DNA from: JBKQVT01 sp963727245 | GTDB lineage: Bacteria; Planctomycetota; Planctomycetia; Pirellulales; Thermoguttaceae | Assembly (NCBI GenBank): GCA_963727245.1 | Contig: CAVSFO010000016.1 | Span: 62,001-126,000, forward strand | Reading direction: 5' to 3' | DNA length: 64,000 nt | Shown: piece by piece, positions 27,721 to 35,607 of the stretch | Numbering within the stretch: position 1 is the stretch's first letter | How the letters are laid out: every line of letters begins with the position of its first letter | The notes under the pieces: model-generated | The model's database searches: none | What the model was told of the DNA's origin: nothing | What the model saw: only the letters and a program-made list of their open reading frames with translations | Translations under genes and position numbers: made by a program

Positions 27721-29074
27721 CTACAGACACCGTTTCCATCGTCACTTCTTCCACCGGGTCCGTCACCGCGTACCCTTGCGGATTGGTGCGTTTGATATGA
27801 TCCTCCAGTTCCTCGCGGAACTTGCGGATGGTCGTTTTGATGGGCCAGGCCGCGCCGTCGGCCAGGCCGCAGATCGTCGTGCCCGGGATGATGCCGATCG
27901 AGTCGCCGATCTCCAGCAGCAGGTCGAGGTCCTTCAGCCTGCCCCGGCCGGCGCGGATGCGCCGCAGCATCGCCACGGCCCAGTGGGTGCCCTCGCGGCA
28001 AGGCGTACACTGGCCGCAGCTTTCATGGGCGAAGAACCGGCAACTGTTGTGGAGGAAATCGATCATGGGGTAGGTCTCGTCGAGCACGACGGCGCAGGCG
28101 GTGCCCAATCCCAGGCAGCCCGCCCGCATGGGACCGGCGAAATCCAGCGGCAGGTCCAACTCGCTCTCGGTCATCACGCCGGTGCTCAGGCCGCCGGGGA
28201 CGACGGCCTTGGCCCGGCGGCCCTTCCACACGCCGCCGCCCAGCTCGTCGATCAACTGCCGGCAGGGGATGCCCAGCGGGCCCTCGTAACAGCCGGGACG
28301 ATTGACATGCCCGGAAACTCCGTAGAGTTTCGGCCCCAGGCTGCCGGGATCGCGGGGATTGTTCGGGTCCGGCGGCGTGCCCAGCGAGCGGAACCAGGCG
28401 ACGCCGCGCTCGACGATGTGCTTGACGCAGGCCAGGGTCTCCACGTTATTGACCACCGTGGGCTTGCGGAACAGGCCTTCGACGGCGGGGAACGGCGGTT
28501 TGATCCGCGGCCAGGCCCGCTTGCCTTCCAGGCTTTCGATCAACCCGGTCTCTTCGCCGCACACGTAAGCGGCGGCGCCCCGGTGAATGTACACGTCCAG
28601 GGAGAACGGCGAGCCGAGGATGTTCTTGCCCAGGTAGCCGGCGGCGTAACACTCGTCGATGGCCGCCTGCATCCTCCGCAGGCAGAGCGGATATTCGTAG
28701 CGCAGATACACATAGGCGGTGCTCGCCCGGGTGGCATAGCAACTGAGAATGACCCCTTCCAGGACCTGGTGCGGGTCCAGCTCCATCTGCACGCGGTTGA
28801 CGAAGGTGCCGGGCTCGCTTTCGTCGGCGTTGACGCAGAAGTAGACGGGCCCGGGACGGTCCTCGGGGAGGAAGGACCATTTCAAGCCGGTGGGGAAGCC
28901 GGCCCCGCCGCGGCCGCGCAGCCCGCTGGTGCGGACCATCTGCGCCACGTCCTTGGGACCGAGTTCTTTCAGGGCGCGGCGCAGCGCGCGATAGCCGCCG
29001 CCGGCCTCGTAGACGGCCAGGGTGTGGCTGTCCGGCTTGTGGATGTTCGCCAACAGTACAGGTTCGTAGGGCAT
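27692..29074 (-). CDS. nuoF: NADH-quinone oxidoreductase subunit F
   Basis: The NADH- and FMN-binding subunit, about 460 residues. FMN/NADH sites read SGLRGRGGAGFPTGLKW and CVNADESEPGTF, and the N3 cluster motif is ESCGQCTPCREGTHWA with a later Cys in TTICGLADG. NuoF oxidises NADH and passes electrons to NuoE/NuoG. The last residues (VPSPLLGEG) come from a family 2 palindromic repeat, so the C terminus was rewritten by repeat insertion. The ATG at 29074 follows closely on the nuoE stop. Confidence 0.95.
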   Translation of the reverse strand: MPYEPVLLANIHKPDSHTLAVYEAGGGYRALRRALKELGPKDVAQMVRTSGLRGRGGAGFPTGLKWSFLPEDRPGPVYFCVNADESEPGTFVNRVQMELDPHQVLEGVILSCYATRASTAYVYLRYEYPLCLRRMQAAIDECYAAGYLGKNILGSPFSLDVYIHRGAAAYVCGEETGLIESLEGKRAWPRIKPPFPAVEGLFRKPTVVNNVETLACVKHIVERGVAWFRSLGTPPDPNNPRDPGSLGPKLYGVSGHVNRPGCYEGPLGIPCRQLIDELGGGVWKGRRAKAVVPGGLSTGVMTESELDLPLDFAGPMRAGCLGLGTACAVVLDETYPMIDFLHNSCRFFAHESCGQCTPCREGTHWAVAMLRRIRAGRGRLKDLDLLLEIGDSIGIIPGTTICGLADGAAWPIKTTIRKFREELEDHIKRTNPQGYAVTDPVEEVTMETVSVVPSPLLGEG

Positions 29075-29076
29075 GG

Positions 29077-29658
29077 TCAGGGGTCAGGGGCCGCTTGCGG
29101 TTTCGCACCCGGGGCCGTGTCTCTTATCGCCGCCAGGAACTGGTCGATCTTCTCCTCGGTCAAATCTTTGTAGAGCGTGTCGTTGACCAGCATCGCCGGG
29201 GCCGATTCGCAAACGCCCAGACACTCGGCCGCCTGCAAGCTGACCAGTCCGTCGGGCGTGGTTTGGCCGGGGCGAATTCCCAGCCGCCGGGCAAGATACT
29301 CCAACAAGGGCTCGCCGCCGCGGGCGGCACAACTGATCGAGCGGCACACCCACACCCGGTATCGCCCCAGCGGCTTGTCCTGGCGGAAGAAACCGTAGAA
29401 CGACAGCGTGTCTTGGACTTGGGCCGGGGCCAGCTCCAAGATTTCGGCGATTTCGACCACCGCCTGCCGTGGCACCCAGCCCAAGCGGTCCTGGACCAGG
29501 TGCAGCGCCGGCAGCACCACCGCCTGCCGCGTGGGATAGCGGGGAAAATAGCCGCGGATGGCCGCGCGGACGTCTTCGCCCAACAGCGGCGTCTCGACGC
29601 CCGTGGCGCTGGTGTCGCTGGCCGGCATGTTTTGCGGGTCTTGCATATACTCGCTCAC
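29077..29658 (-). CDS. nuoE: NADH-quinone oxidoreductase subunit E
   Basis: Thioredoxin-fold 2Fe-2S subunit (cluster N1a), about 193 residues. The four ligands are visible as CRSISC (with four residues between) and CLGVC later in the chain. The helical N-terminal part ALHLVQDRLGWVPRQAV is typical. The GTG at 29658 overlaps the nuoD stop as GTGA, which argues for that start over the ATG at 29646. Confidence 0.93.
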   Translation of the reverse strand: MSEYMQDPQNMPASDTSATGVETPLLGEDVRAAIRGYFPRYPTRQAVVLPALHLVQDRLGWVPRQAVVEIAEILELAPAQVQDTLSFYGFFRQDKPLGRYRVWVCRSISCAARGGEPLLEYLARRLGIRPGQTTPDGLVSLQAAECLGVCESAPAMLVNDTLYKDLTEEKIDQFLAAIRDTAPGAKPQAAPDP

Positions 29659-30881
29659 CGGTCCAACTCCGCGGCAATGATGTTCAGGCTGCCCAACACG
29701 GCCACGATGTCGCTGAGCGTGTGGCCGCGAATCAAGAAGGGGAACAAGGCGAAATGGATGAACGATGGCGGCCGGCAGCGGGCCCGATACGCCGTCTGCG
29801 TGCCGTCGCCGACGAGATAAAAACCCAGCTCGCCGTTGGGCGACTCGGTGGCCAGGTAGACCTCGTCGCTGGGCGCCTGGAAGCCGCGATTGGCCATCAC
29901 CAGCTCGAAGTGCGAGATCAGCCCCTCGATGCTCGACCAGACGGCGCCCTTGGGCGGCAGGATGGCGCGGGCGTCGGGCCCCACGTTCACCGGTCCGGCC
30001 GGCAGGTTCTCCAGCGCCTGAGCGATGATCTTGATGCTTTCCCACATTTCGGCCATGCGAACGCGGTAGCGGGCCAGGCAATCGCCCTCCCGCGCACAGC
30101 AGACCTGGAAATCGAAATCGGCATAGGCCAGGTAGGGCTCGTCGCGACGCAGGTCGCGGGTGACGCCGCTGGCCCGGGCGACCGGCCCGCTGCAACTGCG
30201 GTTGATCGCTTGTTCCCGGCTCAGCAGGCCCACCCCTTGCGTGCGATCGACGAAGATGCGGTTCCGCGCCAGCAGCCGCTCCATGTCGCCGAGCACCCCC
30301 GGCAGCTCGGCCAGCAGGCCGCGGATCATCGCGATCGCCTCGGGGGTGATGTCGCGCATCAGCCCGCCCACGCGGGTATAGCTGTTGGTCAGCCGGGCGC
30401 CGCAGAGGGCCTCGCCAATGTCGTAGATCGTCTCCCGCGGATTGAAGGCGTAGATGAAATGGGTGAAGGCGCCGATGTCCAGTCCCATCGCACCCAGGCA
30501 GAGCAGATGATCGGTCAGCCGCGACAGCTCGGCGATGATGACGCGAATATACTGGCAGCGCCGTGGGACCTCGATCCCCAGCAACTTCTCCACGGCCAGG
30601 TGCCAGGCGACGTTGTTGGCCATCGGCGAGATGTAGTTCATGCGGTCGGTAATGGTGACGTACTGGTTATAGTCCAGCGACTCGCCGAGCTTCTCGAAGC
30701 CCGAGTGCAAGTAGCCGATGTCGGGAATGGCGTCCACCACCCGCTCGCCGTCCAACTTCAAAACCAGCCGCAACGTGGTGTGCGTGGCCGGATGCTGGGG
30801 ACCGAAATTCATCGTCCACAGGTACGGCTGGGGCTCGTCCTGGGCCAGGTCTTCGGCGAAGATCGAACGGCTGAGCGGCAT
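29655..30881 (-). CDS. nuoD: NADH-quinone oxidoreductase subunit D
   Basis: The 49-kDa subunit, about 408 residues, which forms the quinone-reduction site together with NuoB. Family signs are MNFGPQHPATHTTLRLVL (with the site His), LHSGFEKLGESLDYNQYV, DRMNYISPMANN and ESPNGELGFYLVGDG. It is a separate gene, not fused to nuoC. The start at 30881 lies six bases past the nuoC stop. Confidence 0.95.
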   Translation of the reverse strand: MPLSRSIFAEDLAQDEPQPYLWTMNFGPQHPATHTTLRLVLKLDGERVVDAIPDIGYLHSGFEKLGESLDYNQYVTITDRMNYISPMANNVAWHLAVEKLLGIEVPRRCQYIRVIIAELSRLTDHLLCLGAMGLDIGAFTHFIYAFNPRETIYDIGEALCGARLTNSYTRVGGLMRDITPEAIAMIRGLLAELPGVLGDMERLLARNRIFVDRTQGVGLLSREQAINRSCSGPVARASGVTRDLRRDEPYLAYADFDFQVCCAREGDCLARYRVRMAEMWESIKIIAQALENLPAGPVNVGPDARAILPPKGAVWSSIEGLISHFELVMANRGFQAPSDEVYLATESPNGELGFYLVGDGTQTAYRARCRPPSFIHFALFPFLIRGHTLSDIVAVLGSLNIIAAELDR

Positions 30882-30887
30882 GATCTG

Positions 30888-31385
30888 TCAGCTCTCCGCC
30901 CGGCGGAGCACCGGGAAATTATGCCGCTCGCCGCGGCCTTGCAGCGGATAGTCCTTGCGGAGCGGAAAGGCGGTGAACTCCTCCGGCAGCAGGATGCGCC
31001 GCAAATCCGGATGGCCGGCGAAGCGGATGCCGAACATGTCCCACACCTCGCGCTCCAGCCAGTTGGCCCCTTCCCAAAGCCTCACCACCGACCGCACCAC
31101 GGGTTCCGGGTCGTTGACGAACGTGCGCACCGTGATCCGCGCGTTGGTCTGGGTGTTGGCCAGCAGGTAGACCAGTCCGAAGCGGTCCCGCGCGTCCCGA
31201 TAGCGGAGGTAATCGACGCAGGTAATGTCGACCAGCAGGTCGAAGCCGCGCTCCGCCTTCAGCATCGCCAGCACGTCGTAGAGGGCCTGAGGCGGCGTCA
31301 CCGCGCGGGTCTGGCCGCGAAACTCGCTGGCGGCCAGATCCCCGAAGCGTTCCTTCAAGGCGGCAATGGTCTCGTCGTTCGTCAT
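30888..31385 (-). CDS. nuoC: NADH-quinone oxidoreductase subunit C
   Basis: The 30-kDa subunit, about 165 residues, with the family block WLEREVWDMFGIRFAGHPDL followed by LLPEEFTAFPLRKDYPLQG. Connects the hydrophilic arm to NuoD. Separated from nuoB by a 145-base gap with tandem hairpins, the longest gap in the 5' half of the operon. Confidence 0.94.
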   Translation of the reverse strand: MTNDETIAALKERFGDLAASEFRGQTRAVTPPQALYDVLAMLKAERGFDLLVDITCVDYLRYRDARDRFGLVYLLANTQTNARITVRTFVNDPEPVVRSVVRLWEGANWLEREVWDMFGIRFAGHPDLRRILLPEEFTAFPLRKDYPLQGRGERHNFPVLRRAES

Positions 31386-31434
31386 AGATTAGTTGTCCGG
31401 CTCGCTATGCTCTCCGCGCGTTGGGGTCCCGCAA

Positions 31435-31540
31435 CCATATCCGGTGGCTTACGCCACCGGCTCGCTCTGTTTGCCTTCCGCCCTCCTCCCTCGTTCATAT
31501 CCGGTGGCTTACGCCACCGGCTCGCTCTGTTTACCTTCCC
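31435..31540. repeat. Tandem hairpin repeat between nuoC and nuoB
   Basis: Two copies, 60 bases apart, of CATATCCGGTGGCTTACGCC continuing ACCGGCTCGCTCTGTTT. Each holds a perfect 8-base stem CCGGTGGC / GCCACCGG around TTAC (31441-31460 and 31501-31520). A CT-rich microsatellite follows and is read as the Gly/Arg-rich NuoB tail. Confidence 0.85.
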
Positions 31541-32088
31541 CCTTCCGCCCTCCCCCTTCCGCCTTCCCCTTGCAGCGCCCGCTTGGGCCGCTGCCGCGAG
31601 GGGGCCTCGAACTCGCGGCCGAAAATCGTCCCCTCGCGCTGGATCTTCTCCTGCAAATCGACGATCGACTGGATCAATTGCTCCGGCCGCGGCGGGCAAC
31701 CGGGCGTGTAGATGTCCACCGGCATGAAGCGGTCGATCCCCTGCACGACGCAATACGTGTCGAAGACCCCGCCGGTGGAGGCGCAGGCCCCCATGGAAAT
31801 GCACCATTTCGGCTCCGGCATCTGCTGCCAGATGCGCTGCAACACGGGCAGCATCTTCATCACCACCCGGCCCGCCACGATCATCAGGTCACACTGCCGC
31901 GGACTGAAGCGAAAGACCTCGGCCCCGAAGCGGGCGATGTCGTGCCGGCTGGCCCCGGTCGCCATCAACTCGATCCCGCAACAGGCCGTGGCAAACGGCA
32001 TCGGCCACAGGCTGTTCTTGCGGCACCAACTGACCAGGTGGTCCAACCGGGTAACCGCCACGTTGTCGGGCAACTCGACTACCGCCAC
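31531..32088 (-). CDS. nuoB: NADH-quinone oxidoreductase subunit B
   Basis: The subunit that holds cluster N2, the last one before quinone; about 185 residues. The ligands are visible in FATACCGIELMA (adjacent Cys), MGACASTGG and YTPGCPPRPEQ. The GTG at 32088 overlaps the end of nuoA by ten bases and gives the expected N-terminal length. The C-terminal 20 or so residues are a Gly/Arg/Glu tail encoded by a CT-rich simple repeat, not part of the family core. Confidence 0.94.
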   Translation of the reverse strand: MAVVELPDNVAVTRLDHLVSWCRKNSLWPMPFATACCGIELMATGASRHDIARFGAEVFRFSPRQCDLMIVAGRVVMKMLPVLQRIWQQMPEPKWCISMGACASTGGVFDTYCVVQGIDRFMPVDIYTPGCPPRPEQLIQSIVDLQEKIQREGTIFGREFEAPSRQRPKRALQGEGGRGRAEGGR

Positions 32089-32525
32089 CGGAAGACCCCC
32101 TTCCGCCAGTCGTACAGGAAGCCGACGGCCAACAGCACGACGAACGTCATCGCCGCCGCGAAGACCAAATTGCGGCTGCCCACCAGCCCGCCGGCGACGG
32201 CCGCATCGATCCCCGGCGGGGCCGCCGTCGCCACCACGGCCTCGTCCGGCGGCAGCGGCGCCGGCCGCATCGCCACCGCCCAGGGATAGAGGAACAGCAC
32301 TTCCACGTCGAACACCACGAACGCGATCGCCATCAAGTGGAAGCGGACATCGAAACGCCGCCGCGTGTCGTGGACCGGGTCCATGCCGCTCTCGTAGGGC
32401 ATCCGCTTGACGGCCCCGGGCCGCTTGGGATTCAACCAGTGCGAGGCCGCCAGCAGAGCGGCGGCCAGCCCCAAGGCACACGCCACGAAGAGAAACACCG
32501 GCAGAATAGCATCCAGCGGCACCAT
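32079..32525 (-). CDS. nuoA: NADH-quinone oxidoreductase subunit A
   Basis: First gene of the operon, about 148 residues with three membrane spans. Family signs are the loop KRMPYESGMDPVHDTRRRFD and FVVFDVEVLFLYPWA. An insert after the second span (about 25 Ala/Pro/Gly-rich residues, PPDEAVVATAAPPG) makes it longer than the usual 120-130. The ATG at 32525 is chosen because the frame upstream runs into a palindromic repeat that would give a repeat-coded leader. Confidence 0.92.
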   Translation of the reverse strand: MVPLDAILPVFLFVACALGLAAALLAASHWLNPKRPGAVKRMPYESGMDPVHDTRRRFDVRFHLMAIAFVVFDVEVLFLYPWAVAMRPAPLPPDEAVVATAAPPGIDAAVAGGLVGSRNLVFAAAMTFVVLLAVGFLYDWRKGVFRWR

Positions 32526-32545
32526 GGGCGGCCCTGAGAAACCCG

Positions 32546-32592
32546 GGGACTGTCCCAATTTTCGTCCGACGAAAATGGGACTGTCCCCTTCT
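32546..32592. repeat. Palindromic repeat, family 1, in the nuo leader
   Basis: GGGGACTGTCCCAATTTTCG, TCCGA, CGAAAATGGGACTGTCCCC, nearly identical to the copy at the end of nuoJ. It lies between the promoter and nuoA, so it is transcribed and can fold. Confidence 0.85.
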
Positions 32593-32609
32593 GGCATATT
32601 TGCCGCCAC

Positions 32610-32638
32610 ATTCTATGAAGGCCCGCCAGCAGGGTCAA
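32610..32638 (-). promoter_or_regulatory. Sigma70-type promoter of the nuo operon
   Basis: On the minus strand TTGACC (32638-32633) and TAGAAT (32615-32610), spaced exactly 17 bases, each five of six to consensus. The predicted start is near 32603, about 80 bases ahead of nuoA. Confidence 0.65.
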
Positions 32639-32819
32639 CCGCGTGGCGACAGAGGTCCAGGGGATTCCGATTCAGGATACTTGTGGATAACCCGTATGGG
32701 CTACCACCACGGATTGGCCAGATACCGAAAGAGGACGATCCCATCTCGCACCGCCATGCTCTCTTATGGCGGCACGAGAAATGGGACCGTCCCCTAGATC
32801 GATGTTTCCCTAAGCCCGG

Positions 32820-32898
32820 AGGAAAAAGGTGACAGGCACCATTTGCCGGAACGGCCCGGAGGGTGCTTCGCACAAATGGTGCCTGTCACCTTTTTCCC
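32820..32898. repeat. Palindromic repeat, family 1b (GGCACC variant)
   Basis: GGAAAAAGGTGACAGGCACC at the left, GGTGCCTGTCACCTTTTTCC at the right, with inner segments CATTTGCCGGAACGGCC and TTCGCACAAATG. It has the same inner part as the copies at 34402 and 45912 but different outer arms. Confidence 0.85.
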
Positions 32899-32919
32899 TC
32901 CAAGACCGTGCAAGGTCAT

Positions 32920-33246
32920 CTAGAACACGTCGAGAATGAAGTCGTGGCCCTGGTAATAGCGGCGGGGCTGCGGATACTCGCTGTGCCACGCTCGGTTGTA
33001 CACCGGGATTTGCATCTCGAGCGGATAACGGTAGTACATGTTCTCCGAGCTGCGGTAGTAATCGGGCCCCCAGAAATTCTGCGGATAGTAAACGTATGGA
33101 TAGTGGTACAAGCGGTTCCAATCCTGGGTGCTGTAACCCCCGCCCCATTGGCGATCATAGGCCTGCTGCGCCTGGGCGTGCCCAGCGCAGAACACGGCCA
33201 GAACGACGCCTGCACACAACAACACGAGCATGGTCCGACGGATCAT
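32920..33246 (-). CDS. Small exported Tyr-rich protein
   Basis: 108 residues with a signal peptide (MIRRTMLVLLCAGVVLAVFC, cleavage after AQA) and a mature part of about 80 residues very rich in Tyr, Trp, Asn and Pro (LYHYPYVYYPQNFWGPDYY). No known domain recognised. Such short, aromatic, exported proteins are common in planctomycetes, but I cannot name a function. A monocistronic gene flanked by palindromic repeats. Confidence 0.7.
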   Translation of the reverse strand: MIRRTMLVLLCAGVVLAVFCAGHAQAQQAYDRQWGGGYSTQDWNRLYHYPYVYYPQNFWGPDYYRSSENMYYRYPLEMQIPVYNRAWHSEYPQPRRYYQGHDFILDVF

Positions 33247-33469
33247 GGAATCCCCCCCCTATTTCGGTCAAACGGCACAGTCATGCCAACGCACTTCGGT
33301 TACAAACAGCATCGGCAGCCGTCACCGTCGGCAATGAAAGATTATCCCGCATAAACCGCACGACCCGCACGACCGGCGCCAAGTGAATCGGAGTCGCCGT
33401 TACGCTTTACGCTTGCAGCAAACCCGTCGCATGTCTCCCACACTGCCAAACAGGGGCCAGACAGGGGAC

Positions 33470-33488
33470 TGTCCCGATTTTCGCGGCG
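33470..33488. repeat. Single arm of palindromic repeat, family 1
   Basis: AGGGGACTGTCCCGATTTTC only; the second arm is missing and family 3 sequence follows a few bases later, which suggests one repeat was inserted or recombined into another. Confidence 0.6.
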
Positions 33489-33502
33489 CAGCCTGCGGCC
33501 TG

Positions 33503-33615
33503 TAGGGTGGGTCGAGCGCAGCGAGCCCCACCAAGAACCAGTTATGCCCCAGGGATCGAGGTTGGTGGGGCTCGCCGACCAACGCTTCGCGTCGGTGCCC
33601 GTCGACCCACCCTAC
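33503..33615. repeat. Palindromic repeat, family 3
   Basis: TAGGGTGGGTCGAGCGCAGC and GTCGACCCACCCTACC as outer arms, with inner GCGAGCCCCACCA / TGGTGGGGCTCGC. It lies just downstream of the epimerase gene. Confidence 0.8.
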
Positions 33616-33664
33616 CATTTGCGGCACGGCTGGCACAGCCGTGGCACACGATGAGCGATCTTGT

Positions 33665-34582
33665 TCAACGCTCCGCTTTGACCGCGGCCGCCAGGCCTTC
33701 GCGATAGCTCGGATAGGTCAACTCGACGCCCAGTTCCGCCAGCATCCGCGCGTTGCGGACCCGTTTATTCCCGCCGCGGCGCCGTGGCGCTGTCGCGGCA
33801 TCGGCGGCGGCCGGATCGCGGAATTGCGGCGGCGGCAAGCCCGCGACTTCCGCCAGCCGGGAAAGATACGTGCGGCGGTCGATCGGCTGGCTGTCGGAAA
33901 CCAGGTAGGTCCGCGGCGGCCGGGCGCGACGCTCAGCGGCAAGGACGACCGCCGCCGCGTCATCGACGTGGATCAGATTTACCAGGCTGTCGGCGGGAAG
34001 GGAAATCGCGGCGCCCGAGGAGAAGTCGGCCGTCGGCGGCAGTCGCCCCGGCCCGTACAGCCCGGCCAGCCGCAAGATGATGCTCCGCTGGCCCAGGGGA
34101 TGATGGTGCAGGACCTCTTCAGCGGCCAGCAGCGCCCGGCCGGCCTCGCTGGTGGGCCGGCAAGGCGAATCCTCATCGACCCAATCGCCGCCGGCATCGC
34201 CATAAACGCCGGTCGAGCTGATGAAGAGGAATCGGTCGCAGCCGGGCGGCAGGGCGTCGAGCACCGCCCGCAGCCCATCGACGTACACTTCCCGGCGCGA
34301 GCGGCCGCCGCGGGGATGGTAGCCGACGGCGTAGAGGACGGTTTCGGCCGCCGGCAGGCCCGCAAGCGTTTCCGGCCGCGTCACGTCGGCGACGAGCGTC
34401 TGGAAAAAGGGGACAGTCCCCATTTGCCGGAACGGCCCTTCGGGTGCTTCGCACAAATGGGGACTGTCCCCTTTTTCCTGCTCGGCCTGCTGGATGACGG
34501 CAACGACCGCCTGGCCTTGTGCCTGCCAGAGCCGGGCCACCCGGAGGCCGAGATATCCGCAGCCGACAATCAGCTTCGTCAT
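33665..34582 (-). CDS. NAD-dependent epimerase/dehydratase-type protein with repeat insert
   Basis: About 305 residues of the atypical extended SDR type. The Rossmann start is GCGYLGLRVARLW, followed by FISSTGVYGDAGGDWV and LRLAGLYGPGR. Between the second strand (VVAVIQQAEQ) and the next one (TLVADVTRPETL) lies a 25-residue segment (EKGDSPHLCEAPEGPFRQMG and on) that is exactly the translation of the family 1b palindromic repeat at 34402-34478. Without it the protein has the usual length. The ATG at 34582 overlaps the stop of the DUF1559 gene as ATGA. Substrate unknown; nucleotide-sugar type is possible. Confidence 0.82.
   Translation of the reverse strand: MTKLIVGCGYLGLRVARLWQAQGQAVVAVIQQAEQEKGDSPHLCEAPEGPFRQMGTVPFFQTLVADVTRPETLAGLPAAETVLYAVGYHPRGGRSRREVYVDGLRAVLDALPPGCDRFLFISSTGVYGDAGGDWVDEDSPCRPTSEAGRALLAAEEVLHHHPLGQRSIILRLAGLYGPGRLPPTADFSSGAAISLPADSLVNLIHVDDAAAVVLAAERRARPPRTYLVSDSQPIDRRTYLSRLAEVAGLPPPQFRDPAAADAATAPRRRGGNKRVRNARMLAELGVELTYPSYREGLAAAVKAER
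34402..34478. repeat. Palindromic repeat, family 1b, inside the epimerase gene
   Basis: GGAAAAAGGGGACAGTCCCC at the left and GGGGACTGTCCCCTTTTTCC at the right, a perfect 20-base inverted repeat, with CATTTGCCGGAACGGCCC and TTCGCACAAATG inside. It keeps the frame of the host gene. Confidence 0.92.
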
Positions 34583-35457
34583 GGCCGATTGTCGAGATCT
34601 GGGGGCACGTCGCCGGCGTCAATTGTCAGAAGCGCATGAAAGCCCTGGGGATCAATCGTCTTGGGAATAAAATGCACGGAACCATCGACGAACAGCGCGT
34701 TGAAACCGTTCGGATGCGCATGGCCCAGTCCGGCCATGGGCTGCGTGGCATTATATTCCCAATCATCGGGCTTCGTCCAGACAACGGCCCGATCCGGATC
34801 GGCTTCCACGACCAGGATCGTATGGCTTGTTCCGTCCGTGAATTCCTGGAGCCTCCGTCCCTGGTCGCCGTCGAACGCCAGGCCCTTGCCGCAAACGGCC
34901 AGGTAGCTGGCCATGCCGGGACTCGCGGGTGCGCTGGGGTTCTGGTAGATCGCGGGCATCAGCGGGATGAGCTTGCGGTTGTTCTCACTGTCCCAGGGTT
35001 CGTCGAGACGGAACTTGCTGTAAAGATCGGCCTGCTCGATGAAAGGCAGGATGAGGACGCGCCAACTCAGCAGCGGTTTGCCCTCGGTTCGGGAGTAAGC
35101 CCGGGCGGGGAAATGCTCTTGGGTGGAGTGGAAATTATGCAGGGCCAGGCCGATTTGCTTGAGGTTGTTGTTCGACGTTGTCCTGCGGGCGGCCTCGCGG
35201 ACGGACATGACGGCCGGCAACAGCAGGCCCGCGCATATTCCCAACACCGGAACCGAGCAGCCGGCGACGATGAGCAGAATCGCCCAGATCGGCAGGCCGC
35301 TTCGCCGCGCGGGCAGCAGAGGGCCGGCGGCGGCGGCCGGGCTCCCGGGAATCGTGATGGCTTTGCCGCAAGCGGTGCAGGGACCGGTTTGGCCGGCAAA
35401 CTTATCACCGACGTCCATGACGCGGCCACAATGGGGACAGGTGAAGCGAATGGCCAT
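34579..35457 (-). CDS. DUF1559 protein with zinc-ribbon head
   Basis: About 292 residues. Residues 1-40 hold a zinc ribbon (FTCPHCGRVMDVG and GPCTACGKAI). A membrane segment (WAILLIVAGCSVPVLGICAG) follows, then the DUF1559 region: REAARRTTSNNNLKQIGLA, FHSTQEHFPARAYSRTEG, GTSHTILVVEADP and AHPNGFNALFVDGSVHF. DUF1559 proteins are pseudopilin-like and greatly expanded in planctomycetes; their role is unsettled. The ATG at 35457 begins the zinc ribbon. Coupled to the downstream epimerase gene by ATGA. Confidence 0.85.
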   Translation of the reverse strand: MAIRFTCPHCGRVMDVGDKFAGQTGPCTACGKAITIPGSPAAAAGPLLPARRSGLPIWAILLIVAGCSVPVLGICAGLLLPAVMSVREAARRTTSNNNLKQIGLALHNFHSTQEHFPARAYSRTEGKPLLSWRVLILPFIEQADLYSKFRLDEPWDSENNRKLIPLMPAIYQNPSAPASPGMASYLAVCGKGLAFDGDQGRRLQEFTDGTSHTILVVEADPDRAVVWTKPDDWEYNATQPMAGLGHAHPNGFNALFVDGSVHFIPKTIDPQGFHALLTIDAGDVPPDLDNRP

Positions 35458-35607
35458 GACGGGCCTCCCGTGGGGTTGAGAAGTGCCGACGCGGGTTTGA
35501 TTAGAGGGGGATTTCTCCGTTTTGTCAAGCGGCGGGAGGCTGGGGAATCGGCCGTTGCCGTCGCGGCGGGGCGTCGCGCACCGGCGCACAGCCGACGCTC
35601 AGCTTTG

